Shown: positions 11,275 through 22,540 of the stretch, piece by piece
Numbering within the stretch: position 1 is the first letter of the stretch
How the letters are laid out: each line of letters opens with the position of its first letter
Origin: Capronia americana
Lineage: Eukaryota; Ascomycota; Eurotiomycetes; Chaetothyriales; Herpotrichiellaceae
DNA length: 64,000 bases
Assembly (NCBI GenBank): GCA_016110215.1
Contig: JADWQD010000005.1
Span: 2,089,037-2,153,036 of the forward strand
Direction of reading: 5' to 3'
The notes under the pieces: generated by a model
Told to the model about the DNA's origin: nothing
What the model saw: the letters and a program-made list of their open reading frames with translations, nothing else
The model's database searches: none
Position numbers and translations under genes: made by a program

Positions 11275-11671
11275 AGAGACAGAAATTGGAGTTGGATGAA
11301 TCTAGCTTCGACACAAACAATGTCCGAACAAGGGTATCAATGTACAATCTCAACCCGAAACGCCTTGCTCTGTCCTGCTTTCCATCCTGACCAAATTTTT
11401 TCCCAATACCGTCGTGACCATATCCCTACAATGACCTTGCAATGTGCTTGCATCGCCAATATCCAGTCTTGTTTTCTGAAAATGCGCCAGTGCCCTACCC
11501 TACGCCAGTCCGTCCGTCAGTGCAACTGCTCAGCGACGGACAGCTCAAGCCCTTCACCGAGGCTTTGCTTTCCCTGGCTCCGCGAATACGTGCTTTGCCA
11601 ATTCTGCCAGGAATCGCGCTCGTCTTTTCCATGGGGACTCGAGTGAGAAACTGAAAAATTCGTGGAATGTT
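11275..11671. other. Convergent 3' region, 397 bp
   Basis: Between two 3' ends; it should hold both polyadenylation regions. Nothing else is seen. Confidence 0.4.
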
Positions 11672-12899
11672 CTAAACCATGAGTTGGCTGCCCGGTCGGC
11701 CATTGATTCCCGTATCATTGTGCGTCTGAAGCTTTGACATTCGTTCGTGAAGTCTTTCGAGGTCCTCTTTGACAATGTATTCCCCATTGGGTTTCTCGAC
11801 CTCAGTTCGCGGTACTGGAGTAGCAGCAGGGGTTGGTGTATCGGTGCCACCACCTGGAGCCTTCGACACCAAACCTTTCGATCGAGCGAAGCCAGTCGAG
11901 CGTTCGGTTGATGGGTCCGGGTCGTAATATTCGTCTTTGATCGGCCTCACATACACCGTCTGCTTGCAAATGGTTACGATGGTGTTCGTTGGCACCGACA
12001 GCCAGTTGTGCCGTTCGAAGGTCAACGGTTCACTCGCCACGAGAACCACATCGGAAGCTTTGTCCCTTCGCTCCATCTTGAACTGGCCCTTGATTTTGCC
12101 TTCAACCCAGGCTGTCCCTGAGGAGTAATACAAGCTTGCTGCCGCATCCGTCTTGCTGCTGACGTACCGGGTCACAATAACAGAATGCCCATCCGTGACG
12201 GCAAAGTTGAGCAGACTCCTGGTCTCCACATCCGCAAGCTTGTGTTCAGCCGGGACAGCCTTGACAAACTCGTTGATCTTGGCAATGGTCTTTTTCATCG
12301 CACGTCGAAGAGTCTTTGTGTTAAAGCCTCCCTCTGGTTCCGCGCTTGGATCTACCCCTTCCCGTTCCAAGGTATCGAGGAACAAAGCAAAGGCCCACTC
12401 GGAATCAGTGCCGCCTTTCACTCCAAGAAACCACTTGTCGGAGAGGCTGTCGGCGAGTGGTCGCTTCACATATTTCCAGGCTCCGATGTTGCCATTGTGC
12501 ATCCACATCAGAGTATTATGCTGGAACGGGTGGCAATTGTTTTCGGCCAATGAGCCTTCGGTCGTGGCGCGAACATGGGCAAAGACCAATCTGGAAGCTG
12601 TCTTTGGAGCGATCCTCTCCAGGTTAACGCAGTTCCATGCTGGAAGCGTCGAAGTAAATATGCATGGATCCGGGCCGAGTTCTGGCTCCGTGTACCAGCC
12701 GACACCAAAGCCATCCCCATTGACAGGGCGCCGGCTGTCGAGACGCAAGCGACTGTCGTAGGATTGAGTGAGAATGCTGTGGGAGGGTTCAGTGATCAGT
12801 TTCGAAAGAATGATGGGTTTTGAGCCCTTGTAGACCTGTAAAAATCAGCAACCTGGACCCTGAGAAGATGATGTTTGGACAAACCATGAATCTGCACAT
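11672..12899 (-). CDS. DUG3: Class II glutamine amidotransferase, DUG3-like (glutathione degradation)
   Basis: Two exons: complement of 12885-12899 (a 15-nt first exon, M-C-R-F-M) and 11672-12835, joined across a 49-nt intron; 392 aa. The tiny exon supplies the catalytic Cys2 that class II (Ntn) amidotransferases need after Met removal, and the join continues as VYKGSKPIILSKLI, the usual DUG3 start. Other family landmarks are NGDGFGVGWY, FAHVRATTEG and the MHNGN glutamine-site motif. In yeast, Dug3 with the Dug2 peptidase hydrolyses the gamma-glutamyl bond of glutathione in the cytosol. The C-terminal 80 residues are Pro/Thr-rich and variable. The gene is divergent from MGM1. Confidence 0.9.
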
Positions 12900-13408
12900 G
12901 TTTTGGTACAAGAGATATCACTAATTTTACAAAAAGTTTTGGCGTTTGTTTGTCTGTGGTGTTTGAGTCATAAATCCCGCCGTGAGCATTATCTCAGCTT
13001 TCGGGGACGACAGCAGAGAACGATGCCAGCAAGTGAAACGAGGATCAAGGTGTTCGACTGTTAAGCATTGAATGACCCAAACACCATCAACGCCTGGGGA
13101 TCTTCGGTATAGGAAAGGAATGAAGATCAAACAGTGAAACTGTTGCCTTAAGAGGCCATTGTGACACGCAACTTGGGTGCCAATTGACGCCAACAACAGC
13201 CTCGACTTCACCGCCTTGCAGGAGGATGGAGTGTCCCGGAGGCTGTGGCGTAGCAGTGGCACCGGCGTGTGGCGGGACCCTGCCTGAGCCAACCAGACGT
13301 CATTCCGCATCTCGCATCTTCCCGCTCCAAAATGCGTGTCGTCGAACCATCCTCGACACTACCTTAACATATCACCCTTCATCTACCCGATGCTGTACTT
13401 GACCTGTG
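12900..13408. promoter_or_regulatory. Divergent DUG3/MGM1 promoter region
   Basis: 509 bp between start codons of opposite genes. No clear TATA box was seen. The 5' UTR of MGM1 is CA/CT-rich near 13370-13400. Confidence 0.45.
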
Positions 13409-16196
13409 ATGAGCGGTAGACTCCTCTCTGCGAGGATCGCGCCTTTGCTGCGCCAGCGGACGCCGGCAGCAGCACGAAATTTACAGCACCATGTCCTGAC
13501 GAAAGCCGGTGGCCTGTTGAGGCCAAATGCACACCTCGCGCCGCGAACATGGCCTCTCGGATCGAGTTCTATACACAATGTCCCAACCGTCCGGCATGCT
13601 TCGTTTGCACGGATGCTTCCGAAACTTGCACTCAAGATGGCTCGCCTGCCAGCGATGTTGGGAGCCAGCGTGGTCGCAGGATTGGCATACATCCAGTATC
13701 AGGCGCAGCAAGCCGGCACTTACACGATGAACGTTCTGAGAAAGGCTGGGGAGGCTGTGACAGAAACATCGTCCAGCATGTTTGAGGGCGCAAAGGACAT
13801 CGCCAATCAGATAGGAGCGGGCTGGGAGCGGACCAAAGAGGAGGCACATCTACCGGAGTGGCTTCAGCAGTTCTTCGAGAAGGGTGAGGGCTCTGGCGAG
13901 GGAGGCTCTGAACCGGAGCAGCCCAAGTCGTCGAATGCTGCGGGAGTCGCGGCTGCGTCGGGTTTAGCGATCGGAGTCGAGCAGTCTGATGAAGACGAGG
14001 ACCGTTCAGGCGCCCACATTGCAAGAGATGATCAGATGATGTTGTTGACCAGGAAGATGATTGAGATTCGAAGTATTCTGAACACCATCGGCCAGGGGGG
14101 AGCGCTGACCCTACCATCGATCGTCGTCATCGGATCACAATCATCCGGGAAGAGTTCCGTGCTCGAGGCAATAGTCGGGCACGAGTTCCTACCAAAAGGC
14201 TCAAACATGGTCACCAGACGCCCGATCGAACTCACGCTTGTCAATACGCCGGATGCAAAATCAGAGTACTGCGAGTTTCCAGCGCTGGGGTTGGGGAAGA
14301 TCACGGACTTCTCCCAAGTGCAGAGGACCTTGACAGATCTCAATCTTGCTGTCCCTGCCGAACAGTGTGTCTCTGACGACCCTATCCAGCTTACCATCCA
14401 CTCTCCCAACATACCAGATCTATCTCTGATTGACTTGCCCGGCTACATCCAAGTGGTTGGGAAAGATCAACCAGTTGAATTGAAGCAGAAGATCACCGAC
14501 CTGTGCGACAAGTACATTCAGCCCCCGAATGTCATCCTCGCCATCTCTGCCGCCGACGTGGACTTGGCCAACTCGACGGCTCTGAGAGCCAGTCGAAGAG
14601 TTGATCCTCGTGGCGAAAGGACGATCGGGGTCATCACGAAAATGGACTTGGTCGACGCCAACCGAGGCGTCGAACTGCTGACGGACCGGAAATACCCCTT
14701 GCGGCTGGGTTACGTCGGCGTGGTGTGCAAAATCCCACACCAGTCGGCAGGTCTGTTTGGGCGGTCCGGCGTCAACGTCACAAGTGCCATCGTGAAGAAC
14801 GAACATGCATACTTCTCGTCCCACCCTCTCCAGTTCGGGCCCCAGTCAGAGGTTGCTGTCGGCACCACCACGCTGCGACACAAGCTGATGCATGTCCTGG
14901 AACAGACAATGGCAGCAAGTCTTGCAGGCACCAGAGACGCCATCGTTCAGGAGCTTGAGGAAGCAACGTACGAGTTCAAAGTACAATACAATGATCGGCC
15001 CCTCAGTGCCGAATCGTACTTGGCAGAGAGCTTGGACAGCTTCAAGCACTCCTTCAAAGAGTTCAGTGAACAGTTTGGCAGACCTCAGGTGAGGGCACTG
15101 CTGAAGGAGGTCCTAGACCAGAAAGTGATGGACCTGTTGGCAAAGCGGTATTGGAATAAGCCAGTGGAAGACCTGTCGCCAATGCAGCCAGAAGCGGACC
15201 CCTTATCTGAGCTTCCTAAGGCAGATCCAAACTCACTGTACTGGCAACGCAAATTGGATGCTTCTACGTCAGAATTGACCAAGCTCGGAGTCGGACGACT
15301 TGCGACGACGGTGGTGGCAGCAGAACTTCAGAGCCATATTGACAAGCTGATCGCCGCTTCGACGTTCGCTTCACATCCCTTCGCACAGCGATCAATCGTG
15401 GATGCGTCATCGAGCATTTTGAACGATCGCTTCTACAGCACAAGTGATCAGGTCGAGAACTGCATAAAGCCATTTAAGTTTGAGGTTGAGGTTGAACCCA
15501 ACGAATGGAGCAAGGGGCGGGAGAATGTTGGCCGTGTGCTCAAGAACGAGCTCAAGGCTTGTGAAGCTGCTCAAAGGCAACTTGAGGACAGCATCGGCAA
15601 AAGAAAACTCAAAGATGTGATGGGCTTTGTCGACCGTGTTAGAAAAGGGGATGTTGTTCTAGAAGGAGACGGAACAGGCGGCGCAGGTGGATTCTCATCT
15701 GCTCTCCTACAGAAAGGTATGTTACAACGTGGGGACGGACCGATTCCATGCTAATTCTGTACAAGGTCGAGAAGCTGTCTTCCTACGCGACAGAGCCGAT
15801 ATCATCAAGATGCGCCTGCTAGCCGTCAAGTCCAAGCAGTGTGCCAACCTGAAGAACAAATACTACTGCCCCGAAGTCTTCCTCGACGTGGTTGCGGACA
15901 AGCTGACTTCAACGGCCGTCCTCTTCCTCAACGTTGAACTCCTCTCCGAATTTTACTACAATTTCCCGCGCGAACTCGACTTGCGGCTCGGTCGACACCT
16001 CGACCAGAGGGAGATTGAGCGCTTCGCTCGGGAGGATCCCAAGGTCCGGAGACACCTCGATGTGATCAAGCGCAAGGAGATGTTGGAGCTGGTCCTGGAG
16101 AAGATCGAGAGTCTGAGGCAATTAGAGGGGCAGGCGAAGAAGGAGCAGGCGAAAGCCGTCCAGGCCAAGGACAGAGGGCGGTGGAGTCTGTTTTGA
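13409..16196 (+). CDS. MGM1: Mitochondrial dynamin-like GTPase Mgm1 (OPA1 orthologue)
   Basis: Two exons, 13409-15716 and 15766-16196, around a 49-nt intron (GTATGT ... ACAAG); 912 aa, normal for fungal Mgm1. The ATG at 13409 follows an in-frame GTG. The N-terminus is Arg/Ala-rich like a matrix-targeting signal, followed by a hydrophobic segment (MLGASVVAGLAYIQY) that would anchor the long isoform in the inner membrane. GTPase motifs: P-loop GSQSSGKSS near residue 241, DLPG near 340 and TKMD near 409. The stalk and GED-like assembly region end in a Lys/Arg-rich tail encoded by exon 2. The protein drives inner-membrane fusion and cristae shape; rhomboid processing is known for the family but no cleavage site is assigned here. 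Confidence 0.95.
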
Positions 16197-16290
16197 TGAT
16201 ACAACACACATGATACCACCATTTGCAGCGGGCGTTCGTTGGCGGAGTCTGATCGCGCCTCGGGTGAATAGATTTGATATGTGGATATGC

Positions 16291-16306
16291 CTCTCTCTCT
16301 CTCTCT
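16291..16306. repeat. (CT)8 microsatellite
   Basis: Sixteen bases of perfect CT dinucleotide between the 3' ends of MGM1 and the bS6m gene. Confidence 0.9.
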
Positions 16307-16357
16307 GCCGATATTCACCACAAGCGGTATTGTCGTGTTGTCATGACTTTTGGGACC

Positions 16358-16877
16358 CTATCGAAAAGCGTGCAAGCCCCCGACTTTTGGATTCGCAAAG
16401 ACGGATTCGTTCTTCACTTCGTTCCATGGCATCTGGCCGTCCACCTGTTCGATCGCGCCGTTCACACCGCCCAGCTTGTCGCCAATTTTGACCATGCTGA
16501 ACCGGATCATTCTCGGATCGAGACTCAGGAATCGTCGGACATCTTGCTGCGCCTTCACGGAAGCGTCGAATTGCATCACGAAGTAGTGGCCCTGACGGTG
16601 CTGGGTCTGATGTTTCGTGGTAGGCCGAGGGAGGTCGAACTGTCCCCAGTTCTTCATGCCGCGGATAACGCCGTTAGAGGCAAGTATTTGCTGGCCAGCG
16701 ACACGAGCGATCCTGCGCAGATGGATTAGTTGGCAGGCTGGAAGGAGATAGCATGAGAGAGGTACTCTTTGACATTGTTGAGATTGCCCGGTCGGACCTG
16801 CGCGCGAGTTAGAATCGAATGCGCGGCGGAGACACTGAGTAAGAGCTGCCTACCACCGCTATGAGCTCGTAAAGCAT
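16358..16877 (-). CDS. MRP17: Mitochondrial small ribosomal subunit protein bS6m (Mrp17 family)
   Basis: Three exons: complement of 16854-16877 (24 nt), 16766-16797 (32 nt) and 16358-16712, with introns of 56 and 53 nt; 136 aa. The two micro-exons restore the conserved start MLYELIAVVRPGNLNNVKE, which runs into IARVAGQQILASNGVIRGMKNWG and the DPRMIRFSMVKIG block typical of S6. The protein sits in the mitoribosome platform next to bS18m. It is transcribed away from the glycine cleavage H gene across 218 bp, so the two mitochondrial genes may share a promoter. Exon sizes this small are easily missed by automatic annotation. Confidence 0.92.
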
Positions 16878-17095
16878 CTTTATTGGTTTCGAAGGACCAT
16901 ACTCGATGGTGGGCGCAGAGTTTGTCGAACTGAAGGTGCTATGGGATTCAGAAAAGCGCGGGCTGTCGGGCTCCACTTTGTTCGGCGCGATTTGCATGCG
17001 GGTTTGTCTCCGTCACTTTGACCTCGAGCTGCGGAGTTGAATTAAATGTATTCGTCCCAGCTCGCACTCTGTTTCCCAACTGCTCAGAGCAAGTC
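16878..17095. promoter_or_regulatory. Short bidirectional promoter between bS6m and glycine-cleavage-H genes
   Basis: Only 218 bp separate the two start codons. Both products act in mitochondria. No clear TATA element on either strand. Co-regulation is inference. Confidence 0.5.
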
Positions 17096-17711
17096 ATGAA
17101 TTCCTCAACTCTAAGTCGGCTGATGCCGACAGTCTCCAGATATTCTGTGAAACAAGTCGCCAACCTACGGTCGTCAATCCGCTCTCAGTCGTGCCAATGG
17201 CAGCAACCCAGGAGAGCGTTTTCCGCAAGATCAACTCGTATGTTAGACAAGTGAATGTGTTCGCCAGCTCTCACAAGTGTCGCAGTTCTGGTGAAGAAGT
17301 ATACCGAAGATCATGAATGGATCGAGCTTGACAGCGATGGGAAGACAGGTATGCGGTCTTAATGCTCGCAATCGGCACCTCACTAATAGTCGGCTAGGGA
17401 CGATCGGCATAACAGCATATGCCGCAAAAGCCCTCGGCGACGTCGTCTACGTCGAGCTTCCGGAGGTCGGCATGGATGTCGCAAAAGGCGACACTATCGG
17501 CGCAGTCGAATCAGTCAAGTCCGCCTCGGATATCATGACCCCAGTGTCAGGCAAGATCTCAGATCACAACAAACTATTGGAAGAGAAACCAGGCACAATA
17601 AATAAGAGTCCCGAGTCAGAAGGCTGGTTGGCGAAGATTGAAGTGACTGATCTCAATGAGCTTGACGCTCTTATGTCGAAAGAGGACTACGATAACTTCG
17701 AGAAAGAATAA
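17096..17711 (+). CDS. GCV3: Glycine cleavage system H protein, mitochondrial
   Basis: Three exons, 17096-17237, 17286-17348 and 17398-17711, with 48- and 49-nt introns; 172 aa. Exon 1 encodes a Ser/Arg-rich presequence ending in RRAFSARSTR. The mature H domain follows: KKYTEDHEWIEL, then GTIGITAYAAKALGDVVYVELP, and the lipoylation site ESVKSASD with the modified Lys at residue 109. H protein carries the aminomethyl group between the P, T and L proteins in the matrix. Length and motifs are normal. Transcribed divergently from bS6m and convergently with the tandem-repeat gene. Confidence 0.95.
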
Positions 17712-17797
17712 TCAATTAACAGGCACAAGGATACTGTCAATGCTATTCAACCGCTATCCAGGACAGGGGTAATCTGCCGAACCTTTCAGATTCACTT

Positions 17798-18439
17798 TCA
17801 CTGATCCAGCTCTCCTTGCTGACCGTGCAAACCACTGGGGCTAGTGTCTTCGATTCTGTGCTGGTGCTTCTCAGGATTGATGTCAAAGTCCGCCTCACGC
17901 GCATCGTCGCTATCAGCTTCCCCGAGGAATGCCGCATTGGTGCCGTCCATTGGTTCATGCTTGTCTCCCTCCGCAGCTCTTCTTGCCTCAAAGCCGTCAT
18001 CGCTGTCCGCTTCTCCAAGGTATGCGGCGTGTTGGGCGTCCAATGGCGGGTGTCTGTCGCCCTCTACAGCCTTTCGTGCTTCGAATCCATCGTCCGAGTC
18101 TGCTTCGCCCAAGAACGCCGCATTCCCGGCATCCAGAGCTTCTGGAGGCGGCCCGTGGATTTCTCGATTTAGATCATGTCCGTCGTTGCTGTCTGCTTCG
18201 CCGAGGAAGGCTGCATGGTGGCTGTCTGCAAAGACCTCCGCTTGAGGTGGCACGGCGCCAGAAGGTGGCACCTGGCTGGCAAAGGGCGTGGATTGAGAAG
18301 GGGATGAGGTTGCGACTGTCGGTCTGAGTGGGACTGCAGATACCTGAAACCCGCGTCTGGACACGGCTCGAATTTGATGGCTCAGGATTCCAGCTCGAGC
18401 TGCTGAAGTCAAACCAAGCAGTAGGGGTCGTGCGGCCAT
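17798..18439 (-). CDS. Small protein with four 31-residue acidic repeats and a mitochondrial-like presequence
   Basis: Single exon, 213 aa, ATG at 18439. The first 45 residues are rich in Arg, Ala and Ser and poor in acids (MAARPLLLGLTSAARAG, then AVSRRGFQV), which suggests mitochondrial import. Residues 75-198 are four tandem 31-aa units, each starting with AAFLGEADS-DG or a variant and ending in a Pro/His-containing linker; units 2 and 3 are the most alike. The units are strongly acidic. I do not recognise the family. Similarity between units is clear in protein and partly in DNA, so the array probably grew by duplication. It lies next to three mitochondrial genes. Confidence 0.7.
   Translation of the reverse strand: MAARPLLLGLTSAARAGILSHQIRAVSRRGFQVSAVPLRPTVATSSPSQSTPFASQVPPSGAVPPQAEVFADSHHAAFLGEADSNDGHDLNREIHGPPPEALDAGNAAFLGEADSDDGFEARKAVEGDRHPPLDAQHAAYLGEADSDDGFEARRAAEGDKHEPMDGTNAAFLGEADSDDAREADFDINPEKHQHRIEDTSPSGLHGQQGELDQ
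17846..18217 (-). repeat. Four-copy 93-bp coding tandem repeat
   Basis: Four in-frame units of 93 nt encode the 31-aa repeats. Every unit keeps the core LGEADS; the fourth diverges after DSDD. Confidence 0.8.
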
Positions 18440-18865
18440 ATCGAATTCGACGTCTGCAATCGAGTCAAAAGGTTTACAGAGTACAGTGCTACGAGTTGGA
18501 CTGAGACAAGGGAATTGGGAGCTCTGAGGTCTAAAGACACTCTTGGAGGGTTGAAGAGGGGTCCAGTCCGCCTACGTGATACAAGCATTTATCCAAAGCT
18601 GCACCCTAGGCCGTCAATTCGTCCATCGCTACTCAATGAGGCCAACCAGACTTCACAGTGGCGTGTCAACAGCGAGGACATTTGCGGGGAAACTTTTACA
18701 AAACACGGGGGGTTGAGGAGAAGGCCAATCAGCAAGTCTCCGAAGTATCCGGCCTTCGAATGAACACGAACATTTAATGCAGAAATGGTTGGTCGAAGGC
18801 ATGTGCGTCTCTCTGATAAGTCTATCGCTGACAGCCTCGTCCAGGGCCTCCGGAATAAACTCGCG
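18440..18865. other. Intergenic region, 426 bp
   Basis: Upstream of the repeat-protein gene and downstream of the alcohol dehydrogenase stop. No other feature seen. Confidence 0.4.
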
Positions 18866-20046
18866 TCAAGCTCCATTGGCTTGCCCAGTTGCTTCATCGC
18901 CCAGCCTGATCACATATTTGCCTGAAGTCTGGGTCGATTTTAGCGACATGATCTCTGGAGTTAGGAGTTCGCTCACCTTTCCAAAGTTCTTAGCAATCTC
19001 AGTCAGGTCATCTAGACTGGCCATCTCAACCGCTGGCTTAACGGCGCCTCGCTGGACGAACTCGATGGCTTCCCAGATGTCCTTTCTTGTCCCAACTGCG
19101 GAGCCGATGATGCGGACCCCTTTGTTGATGCCCAGCGTCGGATGGAAGCTCACCTTGTCTTCATATGCTGGAATCCCGACACACACAACTGTCCCGAGCG
19201 GCGCAACGAATTCCAATGCTGCTTGGTATGCTTTCCCTGTGTTGGCCATCACTAATACAGCTGCAGCACCGTCCCCGGTGAGCGCCTGGATCTTGGCGAC
19301 GTCTATTTCCCTCGCATCGAAGTACGCTTCAGCGCCCAGCTTGAGACAGTACTCCCGTTTGCGATCGACATCCCCTAAGTCGACCGCGATGACACGGTAT
19401 CCCATCGACTTCGCATACTGCACGCCCAAGGCTCCCACCCCGCCCCCAGCACCTGAGATCAACATCCATCGTCCCGGAACGACTTCGCTGACCTTGATGG
19501 CTTTGTAGGCTGTCACACCTCCGCACAGGATTGGCGCAACCAGATCATCCGGCACGTCTTCCGGGATTCGAATGATGTATCGTGAAGGGACGACAGCGTA
19601 TTCTGCAAACGTGCCGTCTCTCCTCAATCCTGAGCACAACTTTGCCATACAGCGCCCCTCTCCGCCGGGCGACATGCAGCAGTAGCATTCCTCGCAGACA
19701 TCGCGCACCCAGCCCAGACCGACGCGGGTGCCGAGACTGACAAATGATGGATCGACTGCAGAACCCAGTTTCACCACTCGTCCAACACCTTCGTGACCGA
19801 GGATGTCACATGTCGGGCCCAGATGACCTGCTGCAAGATGAAAATCTGAGCCGCAAACTCCTGTGACTGACAGGCGGACCAGTAAATCGCGTGGGCCGAT
19901 TTCGGGAACGGGGACTTTCTTTGCTTCGAAATGGTATGTTCCGTCCTCGTGTCTCTGCAGCGCGTTAGCAATACTGCCTGAAAAAATCCGCTCGACCCTC
20001 TACTGACCACCAGGAAGGCGACTTTGTGCGTTGAGGGGACTGTCAT
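18866..20046 (-). CDS. Zinc-dependent alcohol dehydrogenase (MDR family, ADH1-like)
   Basis: Two exons: complement of 20008-20046 and 18866-19954, joined across a 53-nt intron with a CTAAC branch; 375 aa. The splice yields MTVPSTHKVAFLVRHEDGTY before the GroES-like domain. Catalytic zinc ligands are visible in GVCGSDFH and GHEGVG; the structural-zinc lobe is the Cys cluster CEECYCCMSPGGEGRC. The Rossmann segment is SGAGGGVGALGVQYAKSMG, followed by an Asp (VIAVDLGD) that indicates NAD rather than NADP use. Length and order match tetrameric fungal ADHs acting on primary alcohols in the cytosol. The exact substrate is not deducible. Confidence 0.88.
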
Positions 20047-20603
20047 CGCTCTTGCTGTGCGACTCTACAGTAGTAGATCGCAATTGTCCAACTTCTAGAC
20101 AATCTGTTGACCCCGTCAGTTAAGTAACAAGTATAAAAGTTTATCCCGGAGATCAAGTACTTCGGCACGTATCTTTTCATCTGACAGTACCTGCGCCGGC
20201 AGTTGTGGCAGCCTCGACCTCCATCCGATGCTGCCCCAGGACTCCTGTGGGGTGTGGGGGGTTCAGGGTGTTGCGCGGGGCTATTACGCGTTGGCACGAG
20301 ATCTCATTATTCCACTTCCAGCAATTCTCAATCCATCGGGCCCAGCTGATCAAGACGAACTTGACTGCAATTGGCAGACAAGTGCCTCGCCGTCGGTGAT
20401 AATGGGTGGCAACGGTGGCGCGCTTACTCCTCGAAACTTCTCGGCAGGTGTGTTCTTCGCGAGAGTTGATATCCTCTCGGTCAATTTCCGTTCCCTGACA
20501 ACAGATGTGCCGCTGAGATGTCGGATTCCTTTCTCGCGTCCTTGCATATCTCCTACTGACAAACTGAGATGTAGACCTACTTGGCGAAATGCCTGGATTG
20601 CGA
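20047..20603. other. Intergenic region, 557 bp
   Basis: Promoter of the alcohol dehydrogenase and 3' region of the permease. No further feature seen. Confidence 0.4.
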
Positions 20604-22540
20604 TTATGGCTTCTCCATCCGCTCCTGCCTTAAATGGCCCCCTTGCTGCTTCATCTCTTTCAGAATCTCCTTTCGCCGCACCCTGTCTGACGCGGCAGCC
20701 CGATCTCCAAACACCTGGTCCATATCCTCGAGACTCCGGCCGCGAGTTTCCGGAACACAGAACCATGTCCACAGGAAACTCAAGGCGCAGAAGACTGCGA
20801 AGAAGGTGTAGGCCCCGAAACCTCGAGTATTCTGCACCAGCGGCGGAGTGATCAGCCCGATGATGAAATTGTTCAGCCAGTTGCTGCATGTACTCCACGC
20901 CACGCCTTTTGCTCGAAGGAAGCTTGGGAAGATCTCCGAGGGCATTGCCCAGGGGACTGGACCCCACGTGCAGCCGAAAGCCAGCATGTACAGGAACAGG
21001 AACGCCACGGCGACCCATCCTTTGTCCTTGTGGTCGTCCCAGTTGCCGTAATACAACCCAACCAGGACGGCGATGATGGCGTGTGAAACGGTCATGAACA
21101 CACTGCCGATCAGGAGCAGCGGACGCCGGCCGAATTTATCCATGGTGTACAACGACGTCGACACTCCGACGAGCTGGGTGACATTCAGAACACCCGACAA
21201 GACCAATCGCATGTTGTACGTGACGTTCATGCTTTCGAACAAGCTTGGCGAGTAGTAGATCAAGGCGTTGATGCCGACAAACTGCTGGAAGAACATCAGG
21301 CCGATACCGACCATCGTTCGTCTCCAGTAGCCTTGCCGGAAGCAATCGGCATAAGCAGTAAGTTCGAATTTGATCGCAGTCAAGCGAGATCGTCGTCCTT
21401 GCAGGCCTAGATGTGGGTGCTTTTGCAGGGCAACTTCCTTGTGAAAGGCGACTTCTGCACGAATGTCGTACCACTCTGCCTGGAGACGTGGATCGTCTGC
21501 TGGGACGCGACGAAGTTTGACCAGTGCCGCCAACGCCTCCTGGTCCCGTCCTTTCGACACCAGCCATCTCGGCGAGAACGGGATGAACAGGACCGCGACG
21601 CCCAGGACGATCGCTGGTATGATCTGCAGCAGGAATGGCAGGCGGAAAGACCATTCGCTACCGATGTATCTCGTGCCGAAGGTCAACCAGTACGCGCATA
21701 TGATGCCGAACACGATGGAGAACTCTTCCAGGACAAGCAGGGTGCCTGGAAAACTATCAGCTCAACGACGAGTTCTGGGGGTCATCTGAGGCCATACCCC
21801 TGATCTCCGGCGGCGACACTTCCGCAATGTACATTGGCACGACCATACTCAGCATCCCCACACCAATACCACCGATGAGACGGCCGACGACCAGCATGGC
21901 GTAGTTCTGGGCAGCTGTTTGGAGCACTGAGCCCACCACGAAGATACACACGGCCACACAAATCGAGTATTTTCGAGAGATCTTTTCCGCGATCCAGCCT
22001 TGATTGAATGCGCCTGGAAGGACGTCAATATCCACAAGCAACCAGCGGTGGAGTCACGGTAGTTACCGATCAACGCTCCCAGCTCGATCATAGCCGTCAT
22101 GAATCCCTTCCAGAAACCCGCGCCGCTCGCGGTTTCGGAAACACGAGGAAACCGTTCCAGGAACTGATCCATGACGAGGATGACGGAAACGACACCCTGG
22201 TCTGCCGAAAGAGTGAGCATTCGGACGTTGAGAAATTGTCAGCCGCCGCGGGCAGGCAGAGCATACCATAGCCGAATAGAAACCCGCCCAATCTGACGAC
22301 AAAAGCGCACAGGACGACATACTTTGATTGAAACGTCCCGCGCAGTCCTGTGGAAAGAAGTAAGTGAGCCAAGTACCTCGCATCAAGCACGGAGCATTTC
22401 AGTCGCAAACCTGGTTTTACATAAGTATCCCGCAGTTCGACCATCGAATCCTTCGTTTCTACGATTCGATTGTCAGTCGTGCCTGATAGATTGTCCCCGT
22501 CCTTGGCCCCGGGGCTTCGTATATCGGTATGTTGGTCCAT
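20604..22540 (-). CDS. MFS sugar-porter permease (hexose/quinate-type)
   Basis: Five exons: complement of 22411-22540, 22267-22347, 22067-22201, 21798-22013 and 20604-21745; introns 63, 65, 53 and 52 nt; 567 aa. The first intron (63 nt, GTTTGC donor) is in frame and might be retained; splicing gives a better N-terminus (VKPGLRGTFQSKYVVLCAF). Sugar-porter signatures: GGFLFGYDQGVVS in TM1, GRLIGGIGVG with PMYIAEVSPPEIRG after TM4-6, FQQFVGINALIYYSP in TM7, DKFGRRPLL in the central loop and PETRGRSLEDMD after TM12. This is a plasma-membrane proton symporter of the SP family. The substrate is not certain. Next to it is a Zn2Cys6 regulator in the same orientation. Confidence 0.88.

Noticed and set aside
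18777..19508. Plus-strand ORF of 243 codons
   Set aside because: Antisense to the alcohol dehydrogenase; Ser-rich shadow of a conserved coding strand.
20228..20851. Plus-strand ORF of 207 codons
   Set aside because: Overlaps the 3' end of the sugar-porter gene on the opposite strand and lacks protein-like composition.
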